This document shows positions 44,552 through 54,965 of a stretch of 64,000 bases of DNA, one piece after another; the stretch's first letter is position 1; the number at the start of each line of letters is the position of its first letter. The notes under the pieces are model-generated. The model had not been told where the DNA came from and did not search any database. It saw nothing but the letters and a program-made list of their open reading frames with translations. The translations under genes were made by a program, and so were the position numbers. Source of the DNA: Chloroflexota bacterium (GTDB lineage: Bacteria; Chloroflexota; Limnocylindria; Limnocylindrales; CSP1-4); contig PLOC01000033.1 in the NCBI GenBank assembly GCA_003141955.1, forward strand, positions 1 to 64,000, written 5' to 3'.

Positions 44552-45340
44552 ATGCCCAGACCAATGACGTCACTCGTCGATTTGACCCGCTGGCGCGAGA
44601 CCGCCCTATCCATCTGCGACGAGGCCGACCGGATCGCCATGGCCGGGTTCCGGCGCGACATCGCGGTCGACACAAAGGCCGACCGCAGCTTCGTGACCGA
44701 GGTCGACCGATCGATCGAACGCCTGGCCCGCGAGCGGCTGCGAGCCGCCTACCCCGACTGCGGGCTCGTCGGCGAGGAAGAGGGGCCGGACGCGGCCGGC
44801 GCCACCGTATGCTGGTACATCGATCCGATCGATGCCACCGCCAACTTCGTGCGCGGCATCCCCATCTTCGCCACGCTGCTGGCGGTCGCCGTCGAGGGCG
44901 AGCTCCAGTTGGGCGCGGTGAGCGCCCCGGCGATGCGCGAACGCTGGGTGGCCTGGCGGGGTGGGGGAGCGTGGCGCGGCGACCAACGGTTGGCCGTGAG
45001 CCGCGTGTCGCGGATCGAGGATGCGCATCTCATCTACGGCAGCGAGCGGCTCCGCGACGGCCAGCTGCCCGGGCTCGGGGCGACGCTCGCGGCGGCCTGG
45101 CGGGACCGCGGCTTCGGTGACTTTTGGGGCTACATGCTCGTGGCCGAGGGCGCGGCCGAGGCGATGATCGAGGTCGGCGCCCATACCTGGGACTGGGCTG
45201 CGCCGCTCGTCATCGTTGAGGAGGCCGGTGGCCGCTTCACGACGGCCGCAGGGGAGCGGCGCATCGACGGGCCGTCGGCGCTTGCCACCAACGGCCTGAT
45301 CCACGACGATCTCCTGCGCCGGCTGGACGCATCGCGATAG
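44552..45340 (+). CDS. inositol monophosphatase family protein
   Basis: GLVGEEEGPDAAGATVCWYIDPIDATANFVRGIPIFATLLAV; GAHTWDWAAPLVIVEEAGGRFT. Confidence 0.92.
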   Translation: MPRPMTSLVDLTRWRETALSICDEADRIAMAGFRRDIAVDTKADRSFVTEVDRSIERLARERLRAAYPDCGLVGEEEGPDAAGATVCWYIDPIDATANFVRGIPIFATLLAVAVEGELQLGAVSAPAMRERWVAWRGGGAWRGDQRLAVSRVSRIEDAHLIYGSERLRDGQLPGLGATLAAAWRDRGFGDFWGYMLVAEGAAEAMIEVGAHTWDWAAPLVIVEEAGGRFTTAAGERRIDGPSALATNGLIHDDLLRRLDASR

Positions 45341-45427
45341 TCGAGAAGCGGCGGCTGAGATACGATGCTGGCGTGCCATCGGTCCCACCGAAGGGCGATC
45401 ACGCAGCGACGGCACCCACACGGAGGC

Positions 45428-45514
45428 ATGATCATGGGCGACAAGACGCCAAAGCGACCACCGAAGACCAAGAAGCCGAAGCCAGCGCCGCAGCCGCCGA
45501 CCAAAGGCGCGTAG
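45428..45514 (+). CDS. 28-aa Lys/Pro-rich microprotein MIMGDKTPKRPPKTKKPKPAPQPPTKGA
   Basis: RBS-like ACGGAGG; stop TAG directly abuts the GTG start of the next ORF. Confidence 0.45.
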   Translation: MIMGDKTPKRPPKTKKPKPAPQPPTKGA

Positions 45515-45784
45515 GTGGCCGCTGGGGACCAGCGCGCGCGAGCCGTCACACCCGGCCGCCGGTTCAAGAGGCGTGAGGTCGAGCTTGCGGAGAGCGGCAA
45601 GCTCGTCCTCCATACCGACGGCTCGATCAGCCAGCTCGACGGCCAGGGAGAGGTTGTCCACAAGTGGGCCATCGGCGACCCTGAGTGGCCGCGTCACGCG
45701 ATCCGGTTCGGGCTGCTGCCGCAGCCCAGCACGACGGTGCCGCCGGATGTCCGGGTCAAGGGAGCCAAGACGCTCGGCGGGTAG
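45515..45784 (+). CDS. hypothetical protein
   Basis: 89 aa: GRRFKRREVELAESGKLVLHTDGSISQLDGQGEVVHKWAIGDPEWPRHAIRFGL. Confidence 0.6.
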   Translation: MAAGDQRARAVTPGRRFKRREVELAESGKLVLHTDGSISQLDGQGEVVHKWAIGDPEWPRHAIRFGLLPQPSTTVPPDVRVKGAKTLGG

Positions 45785-45850
45785 CGAACCGCCGTCGATC
45801 CGGGCTGAGCACGATCTATAGGGCCCACCCGCTGCCCCGGAGGTTCGCCC

Positions 45851-47110
45851 ATGCCCGCGCCGATCCAACCAGCAGTCATCGTCGGGGCGCGCCTGCTCGA
45901 CGGTCGCTCGCCGGACGCGATCGCGGACGGGGTTCTCTTGACGGACGACCAGGGCAGGATCGTTGCCGCCGGACCCGCCGCCGCTACCTCGGTGCCCAGG
46001 GATGCCGAGCGGATCGACCTGTCGGGTCTGACGGTCCTGCCCGGCATCATCGACTGCCACGTTCACCTGGCGCTCAAGCTCGAGCCGGTCCACGACCAGG
46101 TCCAGCGTTCTGCGACGGACATAGTCGTGCGCTGCCTCCAGGTCGGGCGCGAGTTCCTCGAAGCGGGCGTGACCACCGTCCGCGACGCCGGCTACGCACC
46201 GGCCGGGATCAAGCGCGCGTTCGCCTCGGGCGCGTTCCCGGGCCCGCGCACGCAGGTCAGCTGCCGGCCGCTCTCCCAGACCGGCGGCCACGGCGACGAG
46301 TGGACTCTTTCCGGGACGATCCTCACGACCGAGATGAGCGACCTCCCGCCCGGAGTGGCCGACGGAGTCGATGCCGTCCGGCACGCTGCCCGGCTCCAGA
46401 TCCGGGCCGGCGCCGATTGGATCAAGGTCATGGCGACGGGCGGCGTCCTCTCCGCCGCCGACACACCCGACGCGTCGCAGTTCACGGTTGACGAAATCGG
46501 GGTCATAGTCGAGGAGGCGCGCGCTGCGGGGATCCACGGCACTTTCGCGCACGCCGAAGGGACTGCCGGCATCAAGAACGCCCTGCGCGCCGGCATCTCC
46601 AGCATCGAGCACGGCGACCTGATCGACGACGAGGGGATCGACCTCATGCTCGAGCGCGACGTGCCGCTGATTCCCACGTTCAACATCAACTTCTCGCTCA
46701 TGGACGAGGGCCGCATCGCCCGGGGTGAGGTTCCGCCGTGGGCCGTCGAGAAGATGCGCTACCTCTTCGAGCGCCAGCAGGGCAACTTCCGCCACGCCGT
46801 CGAGAGGGGCGTGCGGGTCGTCATGGGCACGGACAGCTTCGCGGACATGTACCCGCCGGCGGAGCTGGCATACATGTCGGAATACGGCCTCGGGCCGTTC
46901 AGGGCGATTCAGGCGGCGACGAGCGAGGCGGCGAAGCTCCTCGGCCTGGCCGGCCAGGCCGGCACTCTTGAGGCGGGCAAGCAGGCCGACCTGATCGCGG
47001 TCTCGGGCGACCCGCTGGCCGAGCCGGAGCTGTGGCGCGATCGGGCCCGGATCGTCTTCGTCATGCAGGGCGGCGGGATCGTGGCGGACCGGCGGGGCGT
47101 GATGGCGTGA
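45851..47110 (+). CDS. amidohydrolase family protein
   Basis: [74 protein letters not shown]. Confidence 0.95.
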   Translation: MPAPIQPAVIVGARLLDGRSPDAIADGVLLTDDQGRIVAAGPAAATSVPRDAERIDLSGLTVLPGIIDCHVHLALKLEPVHDQVQRSATDIVVRCLQVGREFLEAGVTTVRDAGYAPAGIKRAFASGAFPGPRTQVSCRPLSQTGGHGDEWTLSGTILTTEMSDLPPGVADGVDAVRHAARLQIRAGADWIKVMATGGVLSAADTPDASQFTVDEIGVIVEEARAAGIHGTFAHAEGTAGIKNALRAGISSIEHGDLIDDEGIDLMLERDVPLIPTFNINFSLMDEGRIARGEVPPWAVEKMRYLFERQQGNFRHAVERGVRVVMGTDSFADMYPPAELAYMSEYGLGPFRAIQAATSEAAKLLGLAGQAGTLEAGKQADLIAVSGDPLAEPELWRDRARIVFVMQGGGIVADRRGVMA

Positions 47111-47604
47111 CCTTCTTCTGGGCCGCCAGGTTCATCGACGGCTGGCTCGCGCTGATACGGGGGGCGCGCGCGGCCTGGCGGGCACTGCCGGGGGACCTGA
47201 TGGCGTTCCTGGTGATGCGTTCCTGCGGCATTCCGCGGACCGGCCTCGGCCGGGAGGTGCGTTCGGCGGCCACCTCGGCGATCGTGGTTGAGCATCCCGC
47301 GGCCGCCCACTATCTGGACCACCAGTGGATTCCGGTGCACGCCCAGACGCTCGGCCGATACGTCTTCGCCCGCGAGAGGCTGTCCGACCGGACGATCGCC
47401 CACGAGATGGAGCACGTCCGGCAGTGGGAGCGACTCGGGCCACTGTTCTTGCCGGCCTACGTGGCCTCGTCCGGCGTGGCTCTGCTCCGCGGCCTGCATC
47501 CGTACGGCGCGAACCGGTTCGAGGTAGCCGCCCGACGGCAGGAGTCGGACCCGCCAGACCGGCAGGACCCGCGTCGGCAGGCGTATTCCATACCAAAGCC
47601 GTAG
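47107..47604 (+). CDS. hypothetical HExxH-containing protein
   Basis: [36 protein letters not shown] overlap with the amidohydrolase. Confidence 0.7.
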   Translation: MTFFWAARFIDGWLALIRGARAAWRALPGDLMAFLVMRSCGIPRTGLGREVRSAATSAIVVEHPAAAHYLDHQWIPVHAQTLGRYVFARERLSDRTIAHEMEHVRQWERLGPLFLPAYVASSGVALLRGLHPYGANRFEVAARRQESDPPDRQDPRRQAYSIPKP

Positions 47605-47671
47605 GATATCCGGAGACGGCGGGCGCGTCGCCCGCGCCGCACAACACTCGAGACTCGAGGAAGCCGACCGA

Positions 47672-48742
47672 ATGCCCACTCTGACCGAAGAAGCCGTCCT
47701 CAAGGTACTTGCCACCGTTCAGGAGCCCGAGCTCGGCGGGGACCTCGTGTCGCGAAACATGATCAGGGACCTCGCGATCGAAGGGACCAGGGTGGCCTTC
47801 ACGATCGAGCTGACGACGCCCGCCTGCCCGCTCAAGGACGAGATCCAGGAGCGAGTCGAGAAGGCCCTGCGATCGATCGGGGCGGAGCAGGTCGACGTCG
47901 CCTGGGGCGCGACGGTCCGCCGGGCCACGCCGGCGACGCCGCAGCTGCTGCCCGGCGTGAAGAACATCGTGGCCGTGGCCTCCGGCAAGGGCGGCGTCGG
48001 CAAGACCACCGTCAGCGTAAATCTGGCCGTGGCCCTGGCGCAGGCCGGAGCATCGGTCGGCCTTCTCGATGCCGACATCACGGGCCCCAATATCCCGATG
48101 ATGATCGGGGCCGAGGGCCAGCCGGTGGCCAGCCCGAACGGGAAGATAACCCCGATCGAGGCCCACGGCGTGAAGGTGATCTCGATCCAGTTCTTCCTGC
48201 CCGAGGGCCAGCCGGTCGTGTGGCGCGGCCCTCTGGTAGGGGGCGCGATCCAGCAGTTCCTGCGCGACGTGGAGTGGGGCGATCTGGACTATCTGGTCGT
48301 CGACCTGCCGCCCGGCACCTCGGACGCGCAGCTGACGCTGGCCCAGTCCGTGCCCATCACGGGAGCGGTCCTCGTCACCACGCCCCAGCGGGTCTCGCTT
48401 TCGGACGTGACCAAGGCCCTGGCGATGTTCCGCCGTGTCAGCGTCCCCGTCCTGGGCATCGTGGAGAACATGTCGGGCTTCGTCTGCGCCCATTGCGGCG
48501 AGACGACCGACATCTTCGGCCGGGGTGGCGGTGAGCGCTTCGCGGCGGAGAACGGGATCGACTTCCTCGGCGGCATCCCGCTCGACATAACGGTTCGCCA
48601 GGGCGCCGACGTGGGCGTTCCGGCCGTCGCCCAGCGCGAGCCGGGACCCGCGTCGAAGGCCCTCACCGACATCGCTAGGACGATCGCGGGCAAGGTGAGC
48701 GTCCAGGCGGCGATCGAGCAGCCGGTCCTCACGGTTTCCTGA
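47672..48742 (+). CDS. mrp: Mrp/NBP35 family ATP-binding protein (Fe-S carrier type)
   Basis: VASGKGGVGKTTVSVNLAVALAQAGASVGLLDADITGPNIPMM; ENMSGFVCAHCGETTDIFGRGGGERFA. Confidence 0.95.
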   Translation: MPTLTEEAVLKVLATVQEPELGGDLVSRNMIRDLAIEGTRVAFTIELTTPACPLKDEIQERVEKALRSIGAEQVDVAWGATVRRATPATPQLLPGVKNIVAVASGKGGVGKTTVSVNLAVALAQAGASVGLLDADITGPNIPMMIGAEGQPVASPNGKITPIEAHGVKVISIQFFLPEGQPVVWRGPLVGGAIQQFLRDVEWGDLDYLVVDLPPGTSDAQLTLAQSVPITGAVLVTTPQRVSLSDVTKALAMFRRVSVPVLGIVENMSGFVCAHCGETTDIFGRGGGERFAAENGIDFLGGIPLDITVRQGADVGVPAVAQREPGPASKALTDIARTIAGKVSVQAAIEQPVLTVS

Positions 48743-48906
48743 TCGCGGACGCAATCGCCGATGCGGAGGGGCGGATGTGGCGGGAATCGGGCGCGTCGCC
48801 GAGTCTGGAGCGATGCGTGTGACCGTTCGGTCAACCACGATCTGACCTTTCGGGCAAGGGTCCGACGGGGTACCATCGGGGAGCCCGTCCACCTTGGGGT
48901 TACCCG

Positions 48907-50982
48907 ATGCTCTGTCCCGATTGCGCGGCGCCGAAGGCGCCTGGAGCACGTTTCTGCCATCAGTGCGGCAGAAAGCTGGACTCCGCCTCGAACGGCCTGA
49001 AGGCCGGCGATCGACGCGTCGTGACCGCTCTCTTCGCCGACCTGGTCGGGTATACACAGCTCGTCGACCAGCTCGATCCCGAGGAGGTCCGATTACGCGT
49101 TGACGGCGCCTTGACTGTCCTGGGCGATGCCGTCATGCGCTTTGACGGCTCGCTCGAGAAGTTCGTTGGAGATGCGGTGCTGGCCGTCTTCGGCGCTCCC
49201 GCGGCCCATGACGACGACGCTCTGCGGGCATGCCTGTGCGCCCTGGAGATGCAGGCGGCTCTGGCCCGGCTCGGCGAGGGGAGCGACAGGCCCCTGCGGC
49301 TGCGAGTCGGCATCGCCACGGGCGAGGTCGTGGCGGCGATCCGCGATCTGGCGGGAGTCCGTTCGGTGGCTCTGACCGGCGATTGCATGACGACCGCGGC
49401 CCGACTCCAGCAGCTCGCCGAGCCGGCGGAGGTTCTGCTCGACGAGGCAACCGTCCGGGCTGCGGAACCCAGGATCGGCGTGGAGCGCATCGGCGAGCGC
49501 CTGTTGCGCGGCCAGAGCCGGCCGATCCTGATCTATCACCTGCGTGACGAGCGGCGCCGCGCGCGGAGCTTCGGCCGGGCCACCCGACTGGTCGGCCGGG
49601 ACGCGGAGCGGCGCCGGCTGGCCGAGGTGATCCGCCGAACCGCCAGGACCGGCCGGGGCAGCGCGGTGCTGGTGTCCGGTGAGGCCGGGATCGGCAAGTC
49701 GCGGCTGCTCTCAGAGATGGAATCCGAGGCGACGGCAGCCGGATTCGGTTGGGTCTGGATCGACAACCCACCTCACCGCCAGGGCGCCCCGTACCACACC
49801 GTCCGGGCCATGATCGATGCCCTGGCCGACGAGTTCGGGGTCAAGGCCGGGATAATGGCCCGCCAGATCGTCGGCTCGCCGCTGGACGAGGAGACGGCGC
49901 GCCTGCTGTTCGGCGCGGCGGCCGTGCTGGCCCGCGACTCCGAGATGCAGCTGCTACCCGAAGAGGGCTGGGATCAGCGGTTCATCGGGCTCTCGGACCC
50001 GGCCGAGCTGGCCACCGGACTCAAGCTCGCCGCGAAGTCATTCCTGTCGGGGCTCGTGGCGACTCAGCCGCGCTGCTTCGTCCTGGACGACTACCACTGG
50101 ATGGACCCGTCCAGCCAGCTGATGCTGGCGGAGATGGTCCGGCTGGCCGCTGAGCTTCCGATCGTGGTCTTTTCGAGCATTCGGCCGCCTCTCAAGCCCG
50201 AATGGACGAGCCTGCCTCACGTCGAGGTCATCGACCTCGGCGGCCTGGACGAGGCGGCCACGGAGGAGTTGGGAACGGCGGTGGGCGGCGCCGAGCTGGA
50301 GCCGGAATCGGCTCGCTGGCTCTTCCAGCGCACCGCCGGCAACGCCCTATTTATCGGCGAGGTAATTCGCATGCTTCGGACCAGCGGGCGCATGGAGCAC
50401 GTCGGCGAGTGGCTGCGGATCGACCGCGGGGCCGCGCGGCGCAGCGTTCCGCTCAGCTTGCGGGCGCTGCTGGGGGCCCGGATCGACGCCCTGCCACCGA
50501 GCCAGCGGTCGGCCCTGGAGGTCGCGGCAGTCATCGGCGTCACGTTCCAGGAGTGGCTGTTGTGCGAGCTCGAGGGCAGGTCGGACATGGGCGACGACCT
50601 GTGCCAGCTCGCGGACGCCGGGATACTGGTGCGCTGCGAGGGCGAGTCGGAGCGGCCCGCGGTAGTCTGTGAACCCACTGGATGCTGGCGCTTCCGGCAC
50701 CAGCTGTTCCATGACGCCGCTTACGGCCGTCTGCTCATGGACCGCAAGCAGCATCTGCACACCGCTCTGGCCGACCGGCTCGAGACGGTGGAGCCGGCCC
50801 CGGATGCCGCCGAGCTGGCGCGCCATCGGATTGCGGCCGGCGATGTGGCGCGGGCGTTGCCGCTGCTGCAGCGGGCGGTGCTGGAGGCCGAGGCAATGGG
50901 GGCCGTGGCCGAGGCGGAGGCCTTCAGGCAGGCCGCGGCGGCGCTTCGAGACGGCAGGACGGTGCCTAGCACTGTCGCCTGA
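48907..50982 (+). CDS. zinc-ribbon + class III nucleotide cyclase + AAA ATPase regulatory protein
   Basis: CPDCAAPKAPGARFCHQCGRKL; VVTALFADLVGYTQLVDQ...KFVGDAVLAVFGAP; VSGEAGIGKSRLLSEM. Confidence 0.92.
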   Translation: MLCPDCAAPKAPGARFCHQCGRKLDSASNGLKAGDRRVVTALFADLVGYTQLVDQLDPEEVRLRVDGALTVLGDAVMRFDGSLEKFVGDAVLAVFGAPAAHDDDALRACLCALEMQAALARLGEGSDRPLRLRVGIATGEVVAAIRDLAGVRSVALTGDCMTTAARLQQLAEPAEVLLDEATVRAAEPRIGVERIGERLLRGQSRPILIYHLRDERRRARSFGRATRLVGRDAERRRLAEVIRRTARTGRGSAVLVSGEAGIGKSRLLSEMESEATAAGFGWVWIDNPPHRQGAPYHTVRAMIDALADEFGVKAGIMARQIVGSPLDEETARLLFGAAAVLARDSEMQLLPEEGWDQRFIGLSDPAELATGLKLAAKSFLSGLVATQPRCFVLDDYHWMDPSSQLMLAEMVRLAAELPIVVFSSIRPPLKPEWTSLPHVEVIDLGGLDEAATEELGTAVGGAELEPESARWLFQRTAGNALFIGEVIRMLRTSGRMEHVGEWLRIDRGAARRSVPLSLRALLGARIDALPPSQRSALEVAAVIGVTFQEWLLCELEGRSDMGDDLCQLADAGILVRCEGESERPAVVCEPTGCWRFRHQLFHDAAYGRLLMDRKQHLHTALADRLETVEPAPDAAELARHRIAAGDVARALPLLQRAVLEAEAMGAVAEAEAFRQAAAALRDGRTVPSTVA

Positions 50983-50998
50983 CTCCGCGCCCCGGCCA

Positions 50999-52213
50999 TC
51001 AGCGCGCAGGGCGGCGAGGGCTCCCGCGTCGACGCAGCCGGCCGCCGAGCCGGAGCGGCACGGCCGGAGCGATGCCCGCCAGGGCGGCCCCTCCGCCACC
51101 GCCGGCGCCTCCGCCACCGCCGGCCCCGCCGCCACCACGGAGCGCGGCCGCGGCCGCTCCTGGCGGCAGCGGCACGGTGGCCCAATAGCCGGCCTCCCAG
51201 GCCGATGTCGCCATCTTGGCCTGTCCCGAGAGCGATGGATGGAAGTAGTCGACCGTGCTGAGGTCCTTGATCACGAAGTTCTTCTCGGACAGGAGCGCTT
51301 CGTTGCTGCGGCACTGGAGTCTGCCGGCCGGGCCGTCGGTCGCCTCGATCTCGTCGCAGACCTGGGCAAGGCTGGCGTCGTAGGTGGCCAGCAACTGCTC
51401 GGCGGCCGCCATGGAGAGCGGGCTATCCGAGCCGAGGAACGGCGCGCACGTCTGCGAGTTGGCGGCCTCGTTCAGGGTCGCCCTGGCCTTCGCGTTGGCC
51501 TGGGTGATGGCGTAGAAGTGGGCGTAGTCGGGGATGGAGAGCATCAGGATCTCGCTCCCGCTCGGCAGTCCTGATTGGAGAATGGCGGTCGCTGAGCGAA
51601 GCTGCATCTCGAAAGTCGCAGGGGCCGTCGTCGGGTTGTCGCACAGGTCGTTGATGCCGAGCTCGAAGGTGACGTAGACGGTCGCGCCCGGTGGCAGCTT
51701 CCCGGCGGCGGTCACGATCGCCGTCGCCTGGCGCGCGGCGTCGCTCATCTTCTTGCCCGAAGTCGCCGCGTCGACGATCGTCAGGTTGTCGCCGAGGGCC
51801 TGGAAGCGCTCTCGCAGGCTGAAGACGCCGTCGCCCTCGACCGAGCCAACGGCCCACGAGAATCCCGGGTGGTCCTTCTTGTAGCTCGGCGAAACGTTCC
51901 AGGCCTGCGTGTAGGAATCGCCGATCGTGGCCAGCATCGCCGGCAGCGCAGGCGGAGCGCTGGACGCGGCCGTAGGAGTGGGAGCCGGCGTCGGCAAAGG
52001 TGACGGCGAAGCGCTCGGCGTGGCGGTGAGGGTCGGCGAAGCACTCGGCGTGGCAGTCGCGGAGGCCTGCACGACGTGGCCGGTTGTTGGACTGGACGAG
52101 GGGCCGCCGGTGAACATGTCCGATCCGAAGCCGATCGCCAGGACCGCCACCAGCACGACTGCGCTCAGGGCAAGCGCAATTCCGATGATGCGTTCCGCGG
52201 AGAGGCGTTGCAT
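50999..52213 (-). CDS. SGNH/GDSL hydrolase family protein
   Basis: MLATIGDSYTQAWN, GKKMSDAARQ, FELGINDLC, DYFHPSLSGQAKMA; N-terminal TM and Pro/Ser/Thr linker. Confidence 0.85.
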   Translation of the reverse strand: MQRLSAERIIGIALALSAVVLVAVLAIGFGSDMFTGGPSSSPTTGHVVQASATATPSASPTLTATPSASPSPLPTPAPTPTAASSAPPALPAMLATIGDSYTQAWNVSPSYKKDHPGFSWAVGSVEGDGVFSLRERFQALGDNLTIVDAATSGKKMSDAARQATAIVTAAGKLPPGATVYVTFELGINDLCDNPTTAPATFEMQLRSATAILQSGLPSGSEILMLSIPDYAHFYAITQANAKARATLNEAANSQTCAPFLGSDSPLSMAAAEQLLATYDASLAQVCDEIEATDGPAGRLQCRSNEALLSEKNFVIKDLSTVDYFHPSLSGQAKMATSAWEAGYWATVPLPPGAAAAALRGGGGAGGGGGAGGGGGAALAGIAPAVPLRLGGRLRRRGSPRRPAR

Positions 52214-52315
52214 CGGTCAATCGTATGCGGCGTTCGCTTCCGGCGTCGTCGCGCCCTGAGTGGCTGTGCCATGGAACATGGCGCCGCGGCTCTTTCCCGA
52301 CGCTACCATTTGGCC

Positions 52316-53011
52316 ATGACGAACGATTTCGCGGTCGAGGCACTGGGCCGTTGCCCGCTCTTCAGCGGGTTGGGAACGGAGTCGCGCCTGGCGATCGCCC
52401 AGAGCCTGCGGAGGCGGCGCTTCCGAAAGGGCGAGGTGCTGTTCCACGAGGGCGATCCCGGAGACTCGCTCTTCATCGTGGCCTCCGGTGCGGTCAAGGT
52501 CGTCGTGCCCTCGGACGAAGGCGACGAGGCGATCCTGGCGACGATCCGGCGCGGCGACTTCCTGGGTGAGCTGGCGCTCCTGGACGGCGCGCCCCGCTCC
52601 GCCAGTGCGATAGCGCTCGAACCGACCGAGACTCTCGCCCTGCCGCGCGTCCGCTTCAGCGCCCTGGTGGCGTCGGAGCCGGCGATTCGCGACGCGCTGC
52701 TCAGTTCGCTGGCCGCCGAGCTGCGCCGCCTGACCGCCCACGTGGCCGAGCTTCACTTCCTCGACCTGACCGGCCGATTGGCGGCGCGGCTGGCGCGGCT
52801 GGCGGAGGAGCACGGCTTGCGCGACGCCGCCGGCTCGATACGACTGGACGCTCCGCTGACGCAGAGCGACCTGGCCGCGATGATAGGGGCCACGCGCCAG
52901 AGCGTGAACAAGCTCCTGGGCGAGTTCGTCGACAAGGGGTTGCTGCGCATGGACCGCGAGACGATCGTCATCCCGGATCTCGACGCCTTGCTCCGCGCTT
53001 CGCGCCGCTAG
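52316..53011 (+). CDS. Crp/Fnr-family transcriptional regulator
   Basis: cNMP-binding fold FRKGEVLFHEGDPGDSLFIVASGAVKVV and HTH LTQSDLAAMIGATRQSVNKLLGEFVDKGLL. Confidence 0.93.
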   Translation: MTNDFAVEALGRCPLFSGLGTESRLAIAQSLRRRRFRKGEVLFHEGDPGDSLFIVASGAVKVVVPSDEGDEAILATIRRGDFLGELALLDGAPRSASAIALEPTETLALPRVRFSALVASEPAIRDALLSSLAAELRRLTAHVAELHFLDLTGRLAARLARLAEEHGLRDAAGSIRLDAPLTQSDLAAMIGATRQSVNKLLGEFVDKGLLRMDRETIVIPDLDALLRASRR

Positions 53012-53490
53012 CCTGCGGAGATGACCCCCTCGCGCCCCAGCTGGAGCAGCTGCGCACGGCTCTCGTCCAGGTGCTGTGTCGCGATTCCGAAAAGCCGGCG
53101 CAGCAGCAGCTGAGACTTGGACGAGCCGCCCACTAGCAGGCCGAGCAATCCTGAGGCCGAAATCGAGAGCATCACCGCCGGGCCGATTGCTCGGGCGGTG
53201 GACAGGGCCGTCGGGTCCTCGCGCAGCGCCGACCAGCCGAGCAGGTCGCCCGTGTGGAGCGTCGAAACCAGGACCCAGCGCCCGTCGTGGCGGACGCGCA
53301 GGGCCAGCTGGCCGCTCTCCAGCCAGTGGATCTCGGAAATCGGGTCGCCCATCTCGACCAGGGTTTCGCCGTCGTTCAGGCGGCGCCGGCAGGATGCCGC
53401 GGCAAGGGGCGCAAGATCGGCCTCTGTCCACCCTTCGAACAGCGGCAGTAGGGCGAGCTCGGCCGCCTCGATCCTCTCCTTGGTGTTCAT
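53008..53490 (-). CDS. cyclic nucleotide-binding-domain protein without HTH
   Basis: LNDGETLVEMGDPISEIHWLESGQLALRVRHDGRWVLVSTLHTGDLLGWSAL. Confidence 0.82.
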   Translation of the reverse strand: MNTKERIEAAELALLPLFEGWTEADLAPLAAASCRRRLNDGETLVEMGDPISEIHWLESGQLALRVRHDGRWVLVSTLHTGDLLGWSALREDPTALSTARAIGPAVMLSISASGLLGLLVGGSSKSQLLLRRLFGIATQHLDESRAQLLQLGREGVISAG

Positions 53491-53565
53491 GCTCCGCTCC
53501 AGCTTCGGGCCCGGCGACGACCCCTGGTGCGTATTGTCCGCCAGAAGCGGCCTTCCTGCGCAGGC

Positions 53566-54807
53566 CTAACGGGACCGATCCTCGCCGGCGGGCGGCTCGT
53601 CCCGAACCGCGGCATGGAGGAACGCGGCCGCCGCGACCCCGGCCCGGCGACGGCCCTCTGTGCCGCCCAGGAATGCCGTCTGGCCCGCCTCACGGGCCCC
53701 CCAGGGGCCGCTGACCGCGACATCGACCCGGGTGTCCTCGCCCGACTCGACCGCCCGCACCGCCAGGCCGACGGTCGCGGCGGCAGAATTCCGGGCCTGC
53801 TCGGCCAGGGCGGCGATCGGGGCGTCGGCCTCGGCTGGCGCGAGGAGGCGCGACGACACCAGCCACGGGGCGTCGCCGAGGAGGCGCATGGTGGCGCCGC
53901 CCGTGCCCGCCTCGACGAGCGCCGCCGTCCACCCGCGCGCCGCCAGCTCGCGGCCCAGGACGCCGGGCCACGTGTCGGCGTCGCGGCCCCACACGTACGT
54001 GCCGACGGCGGCCAGCACGAGGGCCGCGGCTTCCTCGACGAGCTGCTCCGGCGAGCGCCCCGCGTCGGCGCGGGCGGAGATGCGCACGTCCACCGCGTCC
54101 GACCGCGCGTACGTGGCCACGACCGGGTTCTCGGCGCGGAGCAGCCGCTCTCCCAGCAGCGCTGCCACCGCCGACTCGCCGATGCCCGCCAGGCGATACG
54201 TCCGCGTGACGCGGTCCTGCCCCAGGCCGCGCGCCGCCAGGTGGGGGAGCACCCAGCCCTCCCACATCGGTCGCATCTCGGCCGGAGGCCCCGGCAGCGC
54301 CACGATCACGCGCCCGTCGGGCCGATCGACCCACCACCCCGGCGCGGTGCCGCGCTCGTTGGGGATCGCGGTCGCCGAGGGGATGAGCCACGCCTGCTTG
54401 GAGTTCCCTCCGTGGTAGGCGATGCCGCGCCGCTCGAACAGGTGGCGCAGCCAGCGCTCCAGCTCCGGGTCAACCGCCGGCCGCTCCCCGACGACGGCGG
54501 CGATCGCCTCACGGGTCAGATCGTCGGGCGTGGGGCCGAGACCGCCGGTCGTGACGGCGAAATCGGCCGCGGCCAGCGCGTTCCGAAGCGCGTCGACGAC
54601 GGTCGCCAGGCGATCGGGCAGCGCCACGACCCACTCGACTTCCACGCCGCGCTCCGCCAGCGACCGCGCCAGATCGCCGCTGTTGGTGTCTCGGGTCTCG
54701 CCCACGGTGAGCTCGGTGCCCACCGCGAGGAGCACGGCCGTCCGCAGCGGGCGCGCAGCAGTCGCGGCTTCGAGCTTGGGCGGCTTCGGCGGCTTCGGTT
54801 CGGGCAT
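53566..54807 (-). CDS. cinA: CinA family protein
   Basis: AVLLAVGTELTVGETRDTNSGDLARSLAERG, VTTGGLGPTPDDLTREAIA, VALPGPPAEMRPMWEG; C-terminal CinA domain. Confidence 0.93.
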   Translation of the reverse strand: MPEPKPPKPPKLEAATAARPLRTAVLLAVGTELTVGETRDTNSGDLARSLAERGVEVEWVVALPDRLATVVDALRNALAAADFAVTTGGLGPTPDDLTREAIAAVVGERPAVDPELERWLRHLFERRGIAYHGGNSKQAWLIPSATAIPNERGTAPGWWVDRPDGRVIVALPGPPAEMRPMWEGWVLPHLAARGLGQDRVTRTYRLAGIGESAVAALLGERLLRAENPVVATYARSDAVDVRISARADAGRSPEQLVEEAAALVLAAVGTYVWGRDADTWPGVLGRELAARGWTAALVEAGTGGATMRLLGDAPWLVSSRLLAPAEADAPIAALAEQARNSAAATVGLAVRAVESGEDTRVDVAVSGPWGAREAGQTAFLGGTEGRRRAGVAAAAFLHAAVRDEPPAGEDRSR

Positions 54808-54965
54808 AGCGGGAGGGTAGTCGGTTCGCCCCGGTTCGTCTCGAACCGCCAATTCGGCCGCTAGGTTCTGCCGCCGGCCCACATTCTCCGCGCCGGGATT
54901 GCCGAAGCGGCCCCTCCCGCTGCTATGATCGCCATGCTCTTTTACCCCTAACCCCAGGAGGTCCC

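Noticed and set aside
44606-46795. 729-aa minus-strand ORF antisense to the IMPase and amidohydrolase genes
   Set aside because: Spans two solid plus-strand genes; low-complexity composition typical of GC-rich antisense frames
47132-49057. 641-aa minus-strand ORF antisense to mrp
   Set aside because: Arg/Pro/Gly-rich shadow ORF with no motif support
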